NCBI RefSeq assembly: GCF_041075285.1
Contig: NZ_CP163512.1
Coordinates: 3,100,001-3,164,000, forward strand
DNA length: 64,000 nt
Source: Providencia rettgeri
Lineage (GTDB): Bacteria > Pseudomonadota > Gammaproteobacteria > Enterobacterales > Enterobacteriaceae
Direction of reading: 5' to 3'
The first letter of the stretch is position 1. Each line of letters starts with the position of its first letter. Below the pieces are notes generated by a model, which was given only the letters and a program-made list of their open reading frames with translations, was not told where the DNA came from and made no database searches. The position numbers and the translations under genes are program-made. Shown in pieces: positions 47,475 through 58,544 of this stretch.

Positions 47475-47813
47475 GCTTATTACGCCTGTGAAAACTTGTC
47501 TTTTGGGAAGAAAATGGCTAAGTTCGTTCAATGTCTGCCATTTACTAACATATACTCTGGTTTATTGTATGGCTAGAATGATATAAAAGCATTCTCTATA
47601 CTGATTGAAATATCAGAACATGCTTAATATTCGTGAAACCAGATATACTTGCCATACTTCACGTTGTTTCGCAATAAACAGCATACAACGTGAGTTATTT
47701 CGCGTATAGATGGTTAGTTTAACATAAAGAGTTTATTCTCTATGAGGTAGATCATGCGAAACGTTAATTTTAGCGGGAGCATCGGCCTTTGTCTTTAAGA
47801 TTCAGGAGAACGC
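47475..47813. promoter_or_regulatory. lptF-pepA divergent control region
   Basis: About 340 bases with no gene, carrying the promoters of lptFG and pepA. Individual boxes are not assigned. Confidence 0.5.
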
Positions 47814-49325
47814 ATGGAGTTTAGTGTAAAAAGTGGTAGCCCGGAGAAACAACGCAGCGCATGTATCGTTGTCGGTGTCTTTGAACCACGCCGTCTGTCC
47901 CCAATTGCTGAACAGTTGGACAAAATCAGTGACGGATATATCAGCGCCCTGCTGCGCCGTGGCGAACTTGAAGGTAAAGTAGGTCAATCCCTGCTACTCC
48001 ATCATGTACCTAACGTTCTGTCTGAACGCATTCTGCTTATCGGCTGTGGTAAAGAACGCGAGTTAGACGAGCGCCAATTTAAACAAATTATTCAGAAAAC
48101 AATTAGCACACTGAATGAAACAGGCTCAATGGAAGCCGTTTGCTTCCTGACTGAATTACATGTAAAAGGTCGCAACAACTACTGGAAAGTCCGTCAAGCC
48201 GTCGAAACTGCAAAAGAATCGCTGTATGTGTTTGATCAACTGAAAAGTAATAAAACAGAACATCGCCGTCCACTGCGTAAATTGGTATTTAATGTCCCTA
48301 CACGCCGTGAGCTCACCAGTGGTGAACGTGCAATTTCTCATGGCTTGGCTATCGCCTCTGGGGTTAAAGCCGCTAAAGACCTGAGCAATATGCCTCCAAA
48401 TATCTGTAATGCAGGTTATTTAGCGTCTCAAGCGCGTCAATTAGCCGATCTTTCAGACAGCAAACTGACCACTCGTGTGATTGGTGAAGAGCAGATGAAA
48501 GAGTTAGGTATGAATGCATATCTAGCCGTGGGTCAAGGTTCACAAAACGAATCACTGATGTCCATCATGGAATATAAAGGCAGTCCAGATCCTGACAGCA
48601 AACCCATCGTTCTGTTAGGTAAAGGATTAACCTTTGACTCAGGTGGTATTTCTATCAAACCGGCCGATAGCATGGATGAAATGAAATACGACATGTGTGG
48701 TGCGGCTTCTGTTTACGGTGTCATGCGCTTTATCACTGAGCTACAGTTACCTCTTAACGTGATTGGGGTACTGGCTGGTTGTGAAAACATGCCGGGAGGC
48801 CGTGCTTATCGCCCTGGTGATATTCTCACGACGATGTCAGGCCAAACTGTTGAAGTACTCAATACCGATGCAGAAGGTCGTTTAGTGCTGTGTGATGCGC
48901 TAACCTATGTTGAACGTTTTGATCCTGAGTTGGTTATCGATATCGCGACCTTAACGGGTGCATGTGTCATTGCTTTAGGTAGCCACTATACGGGCTTGAT
49001 GTCGAATCATAATCCACTGGCTCATGAGCTGTTAAATGCCTCTGAGCAGGCTGGCGACCGTGCATGGCGCTTACCGTTAGCGGATGAATATTTTGACCAA
49101 ATCACGCCGAACTTTGCTGACTTAGCGAATACAGGTGGTCGCCCAGCAGGTGCAATTACCGCAGGCTGCTTCCTCTCTCGTTTTGCGACCAAATATAATT
49201 GGGCACATCTCGATATCGCGGGTACGGCATGGCGTTCAGGCGCAGCGAAAGGCGCAACCGGTCGCCCTGTTTCGATGTTGGCACAATTCTTATTGAATCG
49301 TGCTGGCTTAAATGGTGATGAGTAA
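47814..49325 (+). CDS. pepA: leucyl aminopeptidase PepA
   Basis: M17 family hexameric aminopeptidase, 503 residues as in E. coli, also a DNA-binding accessory protein in enterobacteria. The signature [16 protein letters not shown] is near residue 350, and the metal ligands in [15 protein letters not shown] (about 268-282) are present. CAGGAG precedes the ATG. Followed by a terminator and ERIC elements instead of running straight into holC. Confidence 0.97.
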   Translation: MEFSVKSGSPEKQRSACIVVGVFEPRRLSPIAEQLDKISDGYISALLRRGELEGKVGQSLLLHHVPNVLSERILLIGCGKERELDERQFKQIIQKTISTLNETGSMEAVCFLTELHVKGRNNYWKVRQAVETAKESLYVFDQLKSNKTEHRRPLRKLVFNVPTRRELTSGERAISHGLAIASGVKAAKDLSNMPPNICNAGYLASQARQLADLSDSKLTTRVIGEEQMKELGMNAYLAVGQGSQNESLMSIMEYKGSPDPDSKPIVLLGKGLTFDSGGISIKPADSMDEMKYDMCGAASVYGVMRFITELQLPLNVIGVLAGCENMPGGRAYRPGDILTTMSGQTVEVLNTDAEGRLVLCDALTYVERFDPELVIDIATLTGACVIALGSHYTGLMSNHNPLAHELLNASEQAGDRAWRLPLADEYFDQITPNFADLANTGGRPAGAITAGCFLSRFATKYNWAHLDIAGTAWRSGAAKGATGRPVSMLAQFLLNRAGLNGDE

Positions 49326-49362
49326 TCCCATTTAGTGGCTTAACAGTACTTCGTCTGTAATA

Positions 49363-49404
49363 ATATCCCGAAGAGCAATAGCGATTCGGGATATGTTTTT
49401 TTTG
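49363..49404 (+). terminator. pepA terminator
   Basis: ATATCCCGAA / TTCGGGATAT stem followed by GTTTTTTTT, about 40 bases after pepA. Confidence 0.85.
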
Positions 49405-49477
49405 GTTTTCGATATACGAATAAAGCCATTTTGAGGCAGCTATAAAAAAGTATATAATTCAGCGTAGAGATAATCTT

Positions 49478-49530
49478 GCACTGACCGCTGAGTAAAGCGT
49501 AGCCAACACCCCTACAAATTTAAGTATAAC
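49478..49530. repeat. partial ERIC element
   Basis: Right-hand half of an ERIC sequence (GCGTAGCCAACACCCCTACA and following), degenerate on its left side. Confidence 0.7.
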
Positions 49531-49537
49531 CCTTAAC

Positions 49538-49660
49538 GTTATACCCTAAATAATTGAATTTGTAGGTAGGCGGCAAGTGATTGAGGCCTTAGGAGTAGAC
49601 AAAAGTATGTGACTAAGGCGAAAGCGCATAGCCAACACCCCTACAAATTTAAGTATAACC
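49538..49660. repeat. ERIC (IRU) element 1
   Basis: Starts GTTATACCC, has TGTAGGTAGGCGGCAAGTG near its left end, and ends CCTACAAATTTAAGTATAAC, an inverted repeat of the left end. Typical ERIC layout and size. Repeats with a 129-base period. Confidence 0.85.
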
Positions 49661-49666
49661 CTTAAC

Positions 49667-49795
49667 GTTATACCCTAAATAATTGAATTTGTAGGTAGGC
49701 GGCAAGTGATTGAGGCCTTAGGAGCATACAAAAGTATGTGACTAAGGCGAAAGCGCGTAGCCAACACCCCTACAAATTTAAGTATGACGGGTATA
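49667..49795. repeat. ERIC (IRU) element 2, abutting holC
   Basis: Nearly identical to element 1 and ending AAGTATGACGGGTATA, ten bases before the holC start codon. Tandem ERIC copies are unusual. Confidence 0.85.
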
Positions 49796-49804
49796 GATGG
49801 GTAT

Positions 49805-50254
49805 ATGAAAAAAGGTACATTCTATCAGCTAAAAACCCCCTCCCCACACGCTGAATACGAAGCCCACGAATGGTTAGCTTGTGAGCTTGCTGCTCAAATG
49901 TGGCGTCATGGAAAACGGGTTTTGATTGCGTGTGAAACGCAACAAGAAGCCGAAAAAATTGATGAAGCCTTGTGGCAACGGGATCCTCATCAATTTGTTC
50001 CCCATAATTTGGCAGGAGAGGGTCCTCGTTATGGTGCACCTATTGAAATTTGCTGGCCTGAAAAACGGGGCAATTCCCCTCGTGATGTTTTGGTTAATTT
50101 ACAATCACATTTCGCAGATTTTGCAACAGCTTTCCATGAAGTGATAGACTTTGTACCTATTGATGAAACTTTAAAACAGTTGGCGCGTGAACGGTATAAA
50201 ACATACCGCAGCGTCGGCTTCAATTTGACAATGGCGACGCCGCCAACTTACTGA
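49805..50254 (+). CDS. holC: DNA polymerase III chi subunit
   Basis: 149 residues; chi links the clamp loader to single-stranded DNA-binding protein. Conserved [23 protein letters not shown] (about 37-60) and [22 protein letters not shown] are present, as is the C-terminal [14 protein letters not shown]. Start MKKGTFYQL at 49805 matches the family; the frame is open to 49784 within the ERIC element. There is no clear Shine-Dalgarno because the ERIC end sits just before the start. Confidence 0.95.
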   Translation: MKKGTFYQLKTPSPHAEYEAHEWLACELAAQMWRHGKRVLIACETQQEAEKIDEALWQRDPHQFVPHNLAGEGPRYGAPIEICWPEKRGNSPRDVLVNLQSHFADFATAFHEVIDFVPIDETLKQLARERYKTYRSVGFNLTMATPPTY

Positions 50255-50262
50255 ATATAAAG

Positions 50263-53160
50263 ATGATGGAAAAGAAACCTGATAGCCCAATGAACGAGCC
50301 TTCCCTCGATAAAACCTATAACCCCGCAGAAATTGAGCAGAGCCTGTATGCTCACTGGGAGAAAAGCGGTTATTTTAAACCTAATGGGGATACCACCCAA
50401 GATAGTTTCTGTGTCGTTATTCCACCACCGAACGTCACTGGTAGCCTGCACATGGGGCACGCTTTCCAACAAACTATCATGGACACTATGATCCGTTACC
50501 AACGTATGCAAGGTAAAAATACCTTATGGCAGACGGGAACTGACCATGCGGGTATCGCAACTCAGATGGTGGTTGAGCGTAAAATTGCAGCGGAAGAAGG
50601 TAAAACTCGCCACGATTATGGTCGTGAACCGTTCATTGACAAAATTTGGCAGTGGAAAGCAGAATCCGGCGGCACTATCTCACAGCAAATGCGCCGTTTA
50701 GGTGACTCTGTTGACTGGGATCGCGAACGCTTCACCATGGATGAAGGCCTGTCTAAAGCGGTAAAAGAAGCCTTCGTACGGATGTATAAAGAAAACCTGA
50801 TTTACCGCGGCAAACGCCTCGTTAACTGGGATCCTAAACTGCATACCGCCATTTCTGATCTTGAAGTTGAAAATCGTGAAATCAAAGGTTCCATGTGGCA
50901 TCTGCGCTATCCACTGGCTGACGGCGCAAAAACGGCTGAAGGTAAAGATTATTTAGTGGTTGCCACCACCCGCCCTGAAACCATGTTAGGGGATACTGGT
51001 GTTGCCGTTAACCCAGAAGATCCACGTTATAAAGATTTAATTGGCAAAGAAATTATTCTACCGATTATTAATCGCCGTATTCCAATTGTGGGTGACGAAC
51101 ACGCGGATATGGAAAAAGGCACGGGTTGCGTGAAAATCACCCCTGCTCATGACTTTAACGACTATGAAGTCGGTAAACGCCATCAGTTAACAATGATTAA
51201 TATGATGGATTTAGATGGTAATGTACGTCACGAAGCAGAGGTTTTCGATACCAACGGCCACCCTTCTACTGCCTATAGCAGTGAAATTCCAGAAAATTAC
51301 CGTGGGATGGAGCGTTTTGCTGCACGTAAAGCCATCGTTGCCGAATTCGATTCACTCGGCTTATTAGTTGAAGTTAAACCTCACGATTTAACCGTGCCTT
51401 ACGGTGACCGTGGTGGTGTGGTTATTGAGCCAATGCTGACCGACCAATGGTATGTACGCACGGCACCTTTAGCGAAAGACGCGATTAAAGCCGTAGAAGA
51501 TGGTCGTATCCAATTCGTTCCACGCCAATACGAAAACATGTATTTCTCTTGGATGCGTGATATTCAAGATTGGTGTATTTCTCGTCAGTTATGGTGGGGT
51601 CACCGTATTCCTGCATGGTATGACGATAAAGGCAATGTCTACGTAGGCCGTGATGAAGACGAAGTTCGTCGTGAAAACAATCTAGCGGCAGATATTGCAC
51701 TGCGCCAAGACGAAGACGTATTGGACACATGGTTCTCTTCCGGTCTGTGGACATTCTCAACATTAGGTTGGCCAGAAAATACCGATGCACTAAAAACTTT
51801 CCATCCAACAGATGTATTAGTTAGTGGCTTCGATATCATTTTCTTCTGGATCGCCCGTATGATCATGATGACCATGCACTTCATCAAAGATGAAAACGGC
51901 GAGCCACAAGTGCCATTTAAAACGGTCTACATGACAGGTCTGATCCGTGATGAAGAAGGCCAAAAAATGTCTAAGTCCAAAGGGAACGTTATTGACCCAC
52001 TGGATATGATTGATGGAATTTCACTCGAAGATCTGCTGGAAAAACGCACGGGCAACATGATGCAGCCACAATTGGCTGAAAAAATTGCGAAACGAACCCG
52101 TAAAGAGTATCCGGAAGGAATTGAAGCCCATGGTACTGACGCACTACGCTTTACGTTAGCAGCATTAGCGTCAACGGGTCGTGATATCAACTGGGATATG
52201 AAACGCCTGTCTGGTTACCGTAATTTCTGTAATAAATTATGGAATGCAAGCCGTTTCGTTCTGATGAATACGGAAGGCCAAGACTGCGGTCAAAATGGCG
52301 GTGAAATGAGCTTCTCATTGGCTGATCGCTGGATCATGGCACAGTTCAACCAAACCGTGAAAGCGTACCGTGAAGCGCTAGATACTCACCGTTACGATAT
52401 CGCCGCAGGTATTTTGTATGATTTCACATGGAATGAGTTCTGTGACTGGTACTTAGAGCTGTCTAAGCCTGCGGTTCATAAAGGTAACGAAGCGCAAGTT
52501 CGTGCCGCTCGTTTTACTTTAATTGAGGTACTAGAAGGCTTGCTGCGCCTTGCTCATCCAATCATTCCATTCATTACTGAGACCATTTGGCAACGTGTTA
52601 AAGTGGTTAAAGGTATTGATGCCGATACCATTATGCTACAAGCGTTTCCAGAGTTCGATGCGGCTAAAGTCGATGAACTTGCACTGAGCGATCTTGAGTG
52701 GATCAAAGAAGCGATTATTGCTGTACGTAATATCCGTGCAGAAATGAACATTTCTCCAGGCAAACCACTGGATGTGATGTTGCGTGGTGCTTCTGCGGAT
52801 GCTAAACGCCGTGTAGAAGAAAACCAAAGCTTTATCAAATCGATGGCACGCTTAGAGAGCATCCGCATACTGGCTGAAGGTGAAGAGGCCCCTGTTTCTG
52901 TCACTAAACTGGTTGGTGGTGCTGAGCTACTGATCCCAATGGCTGGTCTTGTCGACAAAGACGCGGAACTGGCTCGTTTAGATAAAGAGCTGGAAAAAGT
53001 GGTTAAAGAAATTGACGCTATTGAAAGCAAACTGGCAAACGATGGTTTCGTTAGCCGTGCACCTGCTGCGGTAGTGGAAAAAGAGCGTGAGCGTTTAACT
53101 GCAAATATTGAAGCGAAAGCGAAAATTGAAGCACAGAAAGTGACTATTGCCTCTTTGTAA
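50263..53160 (+). CDS. valS: valyl-tRNA synthetase
   Basis: Class I synthetase of 965 residues that charges tRNA-Val. HIGH-type motif HMGH near residue 65 and KMSKS near 568; a large editing domain in between ([16 protein letters not shown] near 240) and the C-terminal coiled-coil tRNA arm ([21 protein letters not shown]). About 15 residues precede the usual start MEKTYNP; a second ATG at 50290 is possible. It follows holC by eight bases, the usual operon. Confidence 0.97.
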   Translation: MMEKKPDSPMNEPSLDKTYNPAEIEQSLYAHWEKSGYFKPNGDTTQDSFCVVIPPPNVTGSLHMGHAFQQTIMDTMIRYQRMQGKNTLWQTGTDHAGIATQMVVERKIAAEEGKTRHDYGREPFIDKIWQWKAESGGTISQQMRRLGDSVDWDRERFTMDEGLSKAVKEAFVRMYKENLIYRGKRLVNWDPKLHTAISDLEVENREIKGSMWHLRYPLADGAKTAEGKDYLVVATTRPETMLGDTGVAVNPEDPRYKDLIGKEIILPIINRRIPIVGDEHADMEKGTGCVKITPAHDFNDYEVGKRHQLTMINMMDLDGNVRHEAEVFDTNGHPSTAYSSEIPENYRGMERFAARKAIVAEFDSLGLLVEVKPHDLTVPYGDRGGVVIEPMLTDQWYVRTAPLAKDAIKAVEDGRIQFVPRQYENMYFSWMRDIQDWCISRQLWWGHRIPAWYDDKGNVYVGRDEDEVRRENNLAADIALRQDEDVLDTWFSSGLWTFSTLGWPENTDALKTFHPTDVLVSGFDIIFFWIARMIMMTMHFIKDENGEPQVPFKTVYMTGLIRDEEGQKMSKSKGNVIDPLDMIDGISLEDLLEKRTGNMMQPQLAEKIAKRTRKEYPEGIEAHGTDALRFTLAALASTGRDINWDMKRLSGYRNFCNKLWNASRFVLMNTEGQDCGQNGGEMSFSLADRWIMAQFNQTVKAYREALDTHRYDIAAGILYDFTWNEFCDWYLELSKPAVHKGNEAQVRAARFTLIEVLEGLLRLAHPIIPFITETIWQRVKVVKGIDADTIMLQAFPEFDAAKVDELALSDLEWIKEAIIAVRNIRAEMNISPGKPLDVMLRGASADAKRRVEENQSFIKSMARLESIRILAEGEEAPVSVTKLVGGAELLIPMAGLVDKDAELARLDKELEKVVKEIDAIESKLANDGFVSRAPAAVVEKERERLTANIEAKAKIEAQKVTIASL

Positions 53161-53181
53161 TCATTAAGTTTTGCATCTCTC

Positions 53182-53216
53182 GCCCTGACTTGTCATCGAT
53201 GAGTCAGGGCTTTTTT
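53182..53216 (+). terminator. valS terminator
   Basis: GCCCTGACT / AGTCAGGGC stem followed by six Ts. Confidence 0.9.
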
Positions 53217-53323
53217 ATCTCTGAGTATTGAAAAACCTTGAAAGATCCTCAATATCATAAGCATTGCACCAACCAATGGTTCAATTGAAGTTATAATCAA
53301 TACAAATAAAAAGAGATGTTCTC

Positions 53324-53827
53324 ATGACAACAAACACAACCTCTACTGTTCAAATTCGTTTAATTGAACCTAAAGATAATCCAGGGATCGCGGCAGTTAT
53401 TCGTGAAGTTTCCGCAGAACATGGTTTAACCGCAGATAAAGGTTTTGCTGTAGCGGACCCTATTTTAGATACCTTATATGAAGTGTATAGTAAGCCACGC
53501 AGCGCGTACTGGGTGGTCGAAATGGACGGTAAGGTAGTTGGCGGCGGCGGGATTTCTCAAGTTGCCGGTGGCGACGAACAAACCGCAGAACTACAAAAAA
53601 TGTATCTCTCATCTGTATTACGCGGTAAAGGCTTAGCCAAGCAAATCGTCCTTCAGTCACTGGAATTTGCTAAACAGCAAGGTTATACCCGCTGCTACTT
53701 AGAAACCACTAAAGAGCTGCAAGCTGCGATTAAATTATATGAAAAATTAGGCTTCGACTTTATCGATGAGCCTCTGGGTAATACTGGTCATAGTGACTGT
53801 GAAATTCGCATGTTGAAGGCGTTATAA
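53324..53827 (+). CDS. yjgM: GNAT acetyltransferase, YjgM-like
   Basis: 167 residues with one GNAT domain; the acetyl-CoA motif [15 protein letters not shown] lies near 100-114, with [19 protein letters not shown] following. The N-terminal [20 protein letters not shown] and [17 protein letters not shown] are typical of YjgM, whose gene occupies this place between valS and rraB/argI in E. coli. The acceptor substrate is uncertain. Confidence 0.88.
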   Translation: MTTNTTSTVQIRLIEPKDNPGIAAVIREVSAEHGLTADKGFAVADPILDTLYEVYSKPRSAYWVVEMDGKVVGGGGISQVAGGDEQTAELQKMYLSSVLRGKGLAKQIVLQSLEFAKQQGYTRCYLETTKELQAAIKLYEKLGFDFIDEPLGNTGHSDCEIRMLKAL

Positions 53828-53843
53828 TTTTAATCCGTAAAAC

Positions 53844-53872
53844 AAAAAAGGATAGTTTTTAGCTATCCTTTT
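53844..53872. terminator. bidirectional terminator
   Basis: AAAAGGATAG / CTATCCTTTT stem between convergent yjgM and rraB. Confidence 0.85.
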
Positions 53873-53898
53873 AAGTCTATAAACGATTCGACTAATTA

Positions 53899-54312
53899 TT
53901 AATGAACCCGATCTTCTGGTTCAGGATCGTCACCGTCTTCGTCGTCATATTCTGCGTCTGGATCTTCAAAATAAGTGCCCCAACCATCGTAATTGACGCC
54001 CATTTTTTCAGCCAGTTTCATTAATTGCTCAACCTGAGCATCAATTAACTCTGCATTTAATGCACTTTCACTGATCACATCACAGCACATTAGTGTTTCA
54101 CCCGTTTCGATTTCGAGCTCTTCTGCATCCGTCACTTCATAACCGAGTTTAAACGCTTCAACTGCGGCCTTTTCTAATAACGCAAAGTTATCCGCAGAAA
54201 AGTGATGTTCAATGGCATACAGTGCATCTGGGTCACTGCCATCTTCCAGTAATTCTTCGATAATTAGCCGAGTTTCTTCGTGCTGTGCATCGAGTTCTGC
54301 TTTATCAACCAT
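53899..54312 (-). CDS. rraB: ribonuclease E inhibitor RraB
   Basis: 137 residues; binds RNase E and changes its set of substrates. Conserved [20 protein letters not shown] near residue 12, [19 protein letters not shown] near 50 and [15 protein letters not shown] near 105, then an acidic tail ([14 protein letters not shown]). The ATG at 54312 has AAGGGG seven bases upstream and fits the family; the frame is open to 54390 without support. Confidence 0.95.
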   Translation of the reverse strand: MVDKAELDAQHEETRLIIEELLEDGSDPDALYAIEHHFSADNFALLEKAAVEAFKLGYEVTDAEELEIETGETLMCCDVISESALNAELIDAQVEQLMKLAEKMGVNYDGWGTYFEDPDAEYDDEDGDDPEPEDRVH

Positions 54313-54418
54313 ATCCACACCCCTTATTCCATTATCGCTATTCTCTGCCTCATTCTCCCATAGGGTTAGCAGTGAAACCATACTTTTCAAAATAATTCTT
54401 TTTCATTTGGGGTTGATT

Positions 54419-54456
54419 TTGAATTTTTATGAATATAAATTGAATATTAATTCAAC
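54419..54456. promoter_or_regulatory. two ARG boxes (ArgR operator)
   Basis: TTGAATTTTTATGAATAT at 54419-54436 and ATTGAATATTAATTCAAC at 54439-54456, two bases apart. Paired 18-bp ARG boxes are the normal operator for arginine repression. Confidence 0.9.
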
Positions 54457-54474
54457 TAAAAAAGGCTGCATTTT

Positions 54475-55500
54475 ATGAATCCCTTCTATAATAAGCATTT
54501 TCTCAGATTATTGGATTTTACTTCTAGCGAAATTCATTCATTATTAAAACTCTCTGCTTGGTTAAAATCAGAAAAAAAAGCAGGGACTGAGCCCCCCCTT
54601 CTTGCTGGTAAAAATTTAGCCCTTATCTTTGAAAAAGATTCCACACGCACCCGCTGCGCATTTGAAGTTGGCGCCTTTGACCAAGGCGCTAGAGTGACCT
54701 ATTTAGGGCCTTCTGGTAGCCAAATTGGCCACAAAGAAACGATGAAAGATACCGCAAGAGTCCTCGGCAGAATGTACGATGGGATCCAATATCGGGGCTT
54801 TGCGCAAAGCACTGTTGATGTATTAGCCGCGCATTCGGGAGTGCCTGTGTGGAATGGACTAACTAACGAATTCCATCCCACACAGTTATTAGCCGACTTG
54901 CTGACGATTCAAGAACACCGACCAAATACCCCTTTCTCTGAAATTAAATTTGCATATTTAGGCGATGCGCGCAATAACATGGGTAACTCTATGTTAGAAG
55001 CGGCCGCGCTGACAGGGTTAGATTTGCGTTTAGTGGCGCCTAAGAGTTGCTGGCCTGAACAGGCGCTGATTGATACCTGCCAACAAATTGCCAAAACGAC
55101 AGGGGCGAAAATCACGCTCACTGAAGATGTGGCACAAGGTGTCAAAGGGGCAGACTTTATTTATACCGATGTGTGGGTATCAATGGGGGAAGCCAAAGAG
55201 GTTTGGGCACAAAGAATTCATCTGTTAAAACCTTATCAGGTCAATATGGATGTGATTAAGTTAACAGGTAACCCAAATGTAAAATTCCTGCACTGCTTAC
55301 CTGCATTTCACAATGAAGACACTACGCTTGGGGCACAATTAGCAAAAGAGTTCAATATGTTTGGCGGATTAGAAGTGACTGAAGAAGTGTTTGAGTCCCC
55401 TTACAGCATTGTGTTCGATCAAGCAGAAAACCGCTTGCACACCATTAAAGCCGTGATGGTGGCGACATTAGCCCCTGAATTACCCGTTACTGTTTTCTAA
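54475..55500 (+). CDS. argF: ornithine carbamoyltransferase
   Basis: Makes citrulline from ornithine and carbamoyl phosphate in arginine synthesis; 341 residues, somewhat longer than E. coli ArgI (334). Carbamoyl phosphate loop STRTRC near residue 60, HPTQLLADL near 136, and the ornithine site HCLPAF near 275 are all present. Divergent from rraB, as argI is in E. coli; controlled by ArgR through two boxes just upstream. Confidence 0.96.
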   Translation: MNPFYNKHFLRLLDFTSSEIHSLLKLSAWLKSEKKAGTEPPLLAGKNLALIFEKDSTRTRCAFEVGAFDQGARVTYLGPSGSQIGHKETMKDTARVLGRMYDGIQYRGFAQSTVDVLAAHSGVPVWNGLTNEFHPTQLLADLLTIQEHRPNTPFSEIKFAYLGDARNNMGNSMLEAAALTGLDLRLVAPKSCWPEQALIDTCQQIAKTTGAKITLTEDVAQGVKGADFIYTDVWVSMGEAKEVWAQRIHLLKPYQVNMDVIKLTGNPNVKFLHCLPAFHNEDTTLGAQLAKEFNMFGGLEVTEEVFESPYSIVFDQAENRLHTIKAVMVATLAPELPVTVF

Positions 55501-55505
55501 GCCTA

Positions 55506-55539
55506 TGCCCCTCAATGCAAACTATTGGGTTGAGGGGCA
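55506..55539. terminator. argF/phnX terminator
   Basis: TGCCCCTCAA / TTGAGGGGCA stem between convergent argF and phnX. Confidence 0.8.
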
Positions 55540-55549
55540 ATAGAATCCG

Positions 55550-56359
55550 CTAAGGTCGCTCGCCTTTTGCTAAACGCTGATTGATGCTTTCAATCACTTC
55601 CGGCAAATCAGCCAAGGTATCAATCACATAATGAGCACCTGCGGCATACAGCTTATCTACCGCGCGCTGTTTAAGTATATCGACGTCATATTTGGGCATC
55701 CTTTGATACTCATCCCATGTTTTACCAAACTCATTCCCTGATAGAGCCACCCCAACACTCCACATCCCAGCATTACGCCCTTCTTCGATCCCCGGTACCG
55801 CATCATCCACTTTGATACAGGTGAACACGGAATGAATACCTAATTCAATCACGTTTTTCAGTGCCATCCATGGCCCTGGGCGTGCCCCTGCTGGGATATC
55901 GTCACTCGCCACCCAATAATCCGGCTGATAACCTTGTGCAGCAGCTGCGGGAACCAGTTTTTCCATCACGGCTCTAGGATACCCAGAACAGGAACCTATC
56001 TTAATGTTTTGCTGACGTAGTGTCGCAATAGTGTCGATAACACCTTCAATTGGAGAGGCAAAATCGACAACTTTGGCAATTTGCAGTGGCATAAATGCAG
56101 CGTAGATAGCATCAATATCCTCATTGTTCATTGAGCGCTCAAATTTTGCATTCCAAAGGGCATCAACTTCAGGTAATTTCCCCAATGCTTCAATATGTTG
56201 CCACTTGCCTAGCCCCATTGGGATCCGTGCTTGTGCTAGGGCAATGTTAATATCAAACGCACCTTTAAAGGCTTCAATAAAAATTTGAGTCGGCGCAAAA
56301 GAGCCAAAATCGACGGTAGTGCCCGCCCAATCGAGAATAACAGCTTGAATGCGAACCAT
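55550..56359 (-). CDS. phnX: phosphonoacetaldehyde hydrolase
   Basis: HAD-family phosphonatase of 269 residues that cleaves phosphonoacetaldehyde to acetaldehyde and phosphate. The nucleophile loop is [12 protein letters not shown] (aspartate 10); the Schiff-base lysine is in [10 protein letters not shown] (lysine 52). The acidic motif [11 protein letters not shown] lies near 183. It follows phnW by 12 bases; together they degrade 2-aminoethylphosphonate. Confidence 0.96.
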   Translation of the reverse strand: MVRIQAVILDWAGTTVDFGSFAPTQIFIEAFKGAFDINIALAQARIPMGLGKWQHIEALGKLPEVDALWNAKFERSMNNEDIDAIYAAFMPLQIAKVVDFASPIEGVIDTIATLRQQNIKIGSCSGYPRAVMEKLVPAAAAQGYQPDYWVASDDIPAGARPGPWMALKNVIELGIHSVFTCIKVDDAVPGIEEGRNAGMWSVGVALSGNEFGKTWDEYQRMPKYDVDILKQRAVDKLYAAGAHYVIDTLADLPEVIESINQRLAKGERP

Positions 56360-56371
56360 ATTTTTCCCTTA

Positions 56372-57472
56372 TTATTTCCAGTAAATGGCTTTTTCAATTG
56401 CCACCAGCAATGCATCTATCTGTTGTTCATATACTTCACCAATATTTCCAATACGAAAGCAATCACTCTGAGAGACTTTCCCCGGGTAAATAACAAAGCC
56501 TTGAACTTTTAAGCGCTGATAGAATGTGTTGAATTGATAATCAGGTGAACTTGGTGAGTAGAATGCAGTGATAATTGGCGAATGCACGTTATCTTCGAGT
56601 AATGTGGTAAAACCTAATGCTCTCATACCCGCGACCAACTTTTGTTGGTTTTGCTGGTAACGTTGAAACCTTGCCACAACCCCACCTTCTTCGCTAAGCT
56701 CTTTAAGTGCTTGAGCAAAAGCCAGCACGGTATGTGTGGGTGAAGTAAACCGCCATTTGCCATGATAATCCTCCATACAGCGCCACTGTGCATATAAATC
56801 AAGTGAGAGTGAACGTGAATGCCCTTTACATTGTTCAAGGGCTTGAGTTCGCGCGATCACAAAGGCAAAACCGGGTACACCTTGAATACATTTATTGGCT
56901 GAACTAATTAAGAAATCGATGTTTAGCGCAGCAATATCCATAGGGATCCCCCCAAAACTACTCATTGCATCCACGATATAGTGTTTTTGATACTGTTTGG
57001 CTAATTTCGCCACTTTTTCGATAGGGTTGAGGATCCCTGTCGTGGTTTCACAATGCACCATGGCAATGTGTGTAATTGCGCTATCTTGTTGTAATATTTG
57101 CTCAATCCATTGCTCATCAGGTAAAGTCATTTCACCACAATCATACACACAATGATTGATAGCCAGTCGCTGAGCCATTTCGGCCATCCGTGTGCCATAA
57201 GCCCCATTACTGATAATAAATACTTTGTCCGTAGCGCTCACTGCACTACCTAAAACCGCCTCTACAGCATAACTTCCACTACCTTGCAGCAAAACAGCGG
57301 AGTACCCTGATTGAGTTGTCGCTAATTCAACAAGCTGTTGGCGAATACGCTGTACCACCGCCAGATTGTAATCATCATCCCATGTGCAACTATCAAATAA
57401 CATCGCCTCTTTGACGGTTTTCGAGGTCGTCAGCGGCCCTGGAGTTAATAACAAATAATGATCCGTTGTCAT
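56372..57472 (-). CDS. phnW: 2-aminoethylphosphonate-pyruvate transaminase
   Basis: Class V PLP aminotransferase of 366 residues that moves the amino group of 2-aminoethylphosphonate to pyruvate, giving phosphonoacetaldehyde and alanine. The PLP lysine lies in [13 protein letters not shown] near 194; [18 protein letters not shown] at the N-terminus is typical. First gene of a phnWX operon divergent from phnR. Confidence 0.96.
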   Translation of the reverse strand: MTTDHYLLLTPGPLTTSKTVKEAMLFDSCTWDDDYNLAVVQRIRQQLVELATTQSGYSAVLLQGSGSYAVEAVLGSAVSATDKVFIISNGAYGTRMAEMAQRLAINHCVYDCGEMTLPDEQWIEQILQQDSAITHIAMVHCETTTGILNPIEKVAKLAKQYQKHYIVDAMSSFGGIPMDIAALNIDFLISSANKCIQGVPGFAFVIARTQALEQCKGHSRSLSLDLYAQWRCMEDYHGKWRFTSPTHTVLAFAQALKELSEEGGVVARFQRYQQNQQKLVAGMRALGFTTLLEDNVHSPIITAFYSPSSPDYQFNTFYQRLKVQGFVIYPGKVSQSDCFRIGNIGEVYEQQIDALLVAIEKAIYWK

Positions 57473-57484
57473 TCAATTCACCCT

Positions 57485-57496
57485 TGGTCTATACCA
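57485..57496. promoter_or_regulatory. candidate PhnR operator, phnW-phnR region
   Basis: TGGTCTATACCA, a near-palindrome of HutC-type GntR operators, 13 bases before the phnW start. A sister site lies at 58506. Confidence 0.7.
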
Positions 57497-57609
57497 GATA
57501 ACTATTATCATGGTCGTAAATAAGCCAAAAGGTCAAAGGAAAAGTCGCTATGAAACAAAAAATTCATATAACTATGTATAATGTGAAAAAACAATAACAG
57601 GAAATAGCG

Positions 57610-58329
57610 ATGAAATTATCAACGGAGGAAACCCCTCAATACTTGCTGATTAAGGCACAGTTGCAGGCGCGTATCCAAAATGGCGCATTAAAAAGTGGCG
57701 ACAAGCTCCCTTCTGAACGCGAGCTTTGTGCCATTTTTAATACGACAAGAGTAACCATTCGCGAAAGTTTGGCGCAGTTAGAGTCCAGTGGTGCAATTTA
57801 CCGCTCTGAACGCCGAGGCTGGTTTGTCACACCGGAGCGCCTTTGGCTAGATCCCACGCAAAATACCAATTTTCATAAACTCTGCATTGAGCAAGGACGG
57901 CAACCGAAAACTAGGTTACTGGACGGACGGGTGGCCACCGTACCTCTTGATGCGATGTCCCCACTGCAACTTCAGCCTTTTGAGCAAATCTATCTCCTGA
58001 CTCGTTTACGTTTCGCTGATGATAGAGCGGTTTGTTATTGCGAAAACCACTGCCTACCCGCTCGCGTTCCCGAGCTACTGAGCCATGATCTCAACGGTAG
58101 CTTAACCGAAGTGTATGAAGCACATTTTGGGCTGATATATACCAGCATGCATTTATCCTTCTATCCAACCGCAATGCCCCCGCAAGCGGCTCATGCGCTA
58201 GGTGTGTCGGTTGGTCGACCTGCTTTGCTGTTACAGCGTTTAAACTATGATCAATATGGCCGAATTTTGGATTACGATGTGGAATATTGGCGACACGATA
58301 GCCTGCGTATTGAAGTTGATACCTTATAA
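57610..58329 (+). CDS. phnR: GntR-family regulator PhnR
   Basis: 239 residues: winged-helix domain ([31 protein letters not shown], about 27-57) and a HutC/UTRA effector domain ([17 protein letters not shown] onward). In Salmonella the same gene sits between phnW and the transporter genes. It probably represses or activates the phn units in answer to 2-aminoethylphosphonate; matching 12-bp sites stand before phnW and before phnS. Confidence 0.92.
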   Translation: MKLSTEETPQYLLIKAQLQARIQNGALKSGDKLPSERELCAIFNTTRVTIRESLAQLESSGAIYRSERRGWFVTPERLWLDPTQNTNFHKLCIEQGRQPKTRLLDGRVATVPLDAMSPLQLQPFEQIYLLTRLRFADDRAVCYCENHCLPARVPELLSHDLNGSLTEVYEAHFGLIYTSMHLSFYPTAMPPQAAHALGVSVGRPALLLQRLNYDQYGRILDYDVEYWRHDSLRIEVDTL

Positions 58330-58338
58330 ACAGAGGTT

Positions 58339-58431
58339 CTAGCCAAGTTCACTAGGTGGCGAGCCTTGCCCCTTGCCTAATCTAACTTTAATTCGAATAA
58401 AAATTAACCATCAAAGATCAACAGCCCCTAG
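58339..58431. repeat. MITE-like repeat, copy E (short)
   Basis: 93 bases matching the right-hand third of the element (TTTAATTCGAATAAAAATTA and after), ending CAACAGCCCCTAG. It lies between phnR and the phnS promoter. The left end is missing or replaced. Confidence 0.8.
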
Positions 58432-58505
58432 GCCAATAAAATATTTTTCGCTATTTAATCGCATTTCATCTTTTTGTCATATAAACCCGTTAGCGTAAAA
58501 ACATC

Positions 58506-58517
58506 TGGTATATACCA
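58506..58517. promoter_or_regulatory. candidate PhnR operator, phnS promoter
   Basis: TGGTATATACCA, a perfect palindrome 28 bases before the phnS start, differing in one base from the site at 57485. Confidence 0.72.
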
Positions 58518-58544
58518 ATACGATTTACCTAACTGGAGATAACC

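Noticed and set aside
49405..49440. Possible seventh copy of the CTAG-ended repeat
   Set aside because: Only a short match around AATAAAGCCATTTTGAGGCA with no terminal repeat; may be chance.
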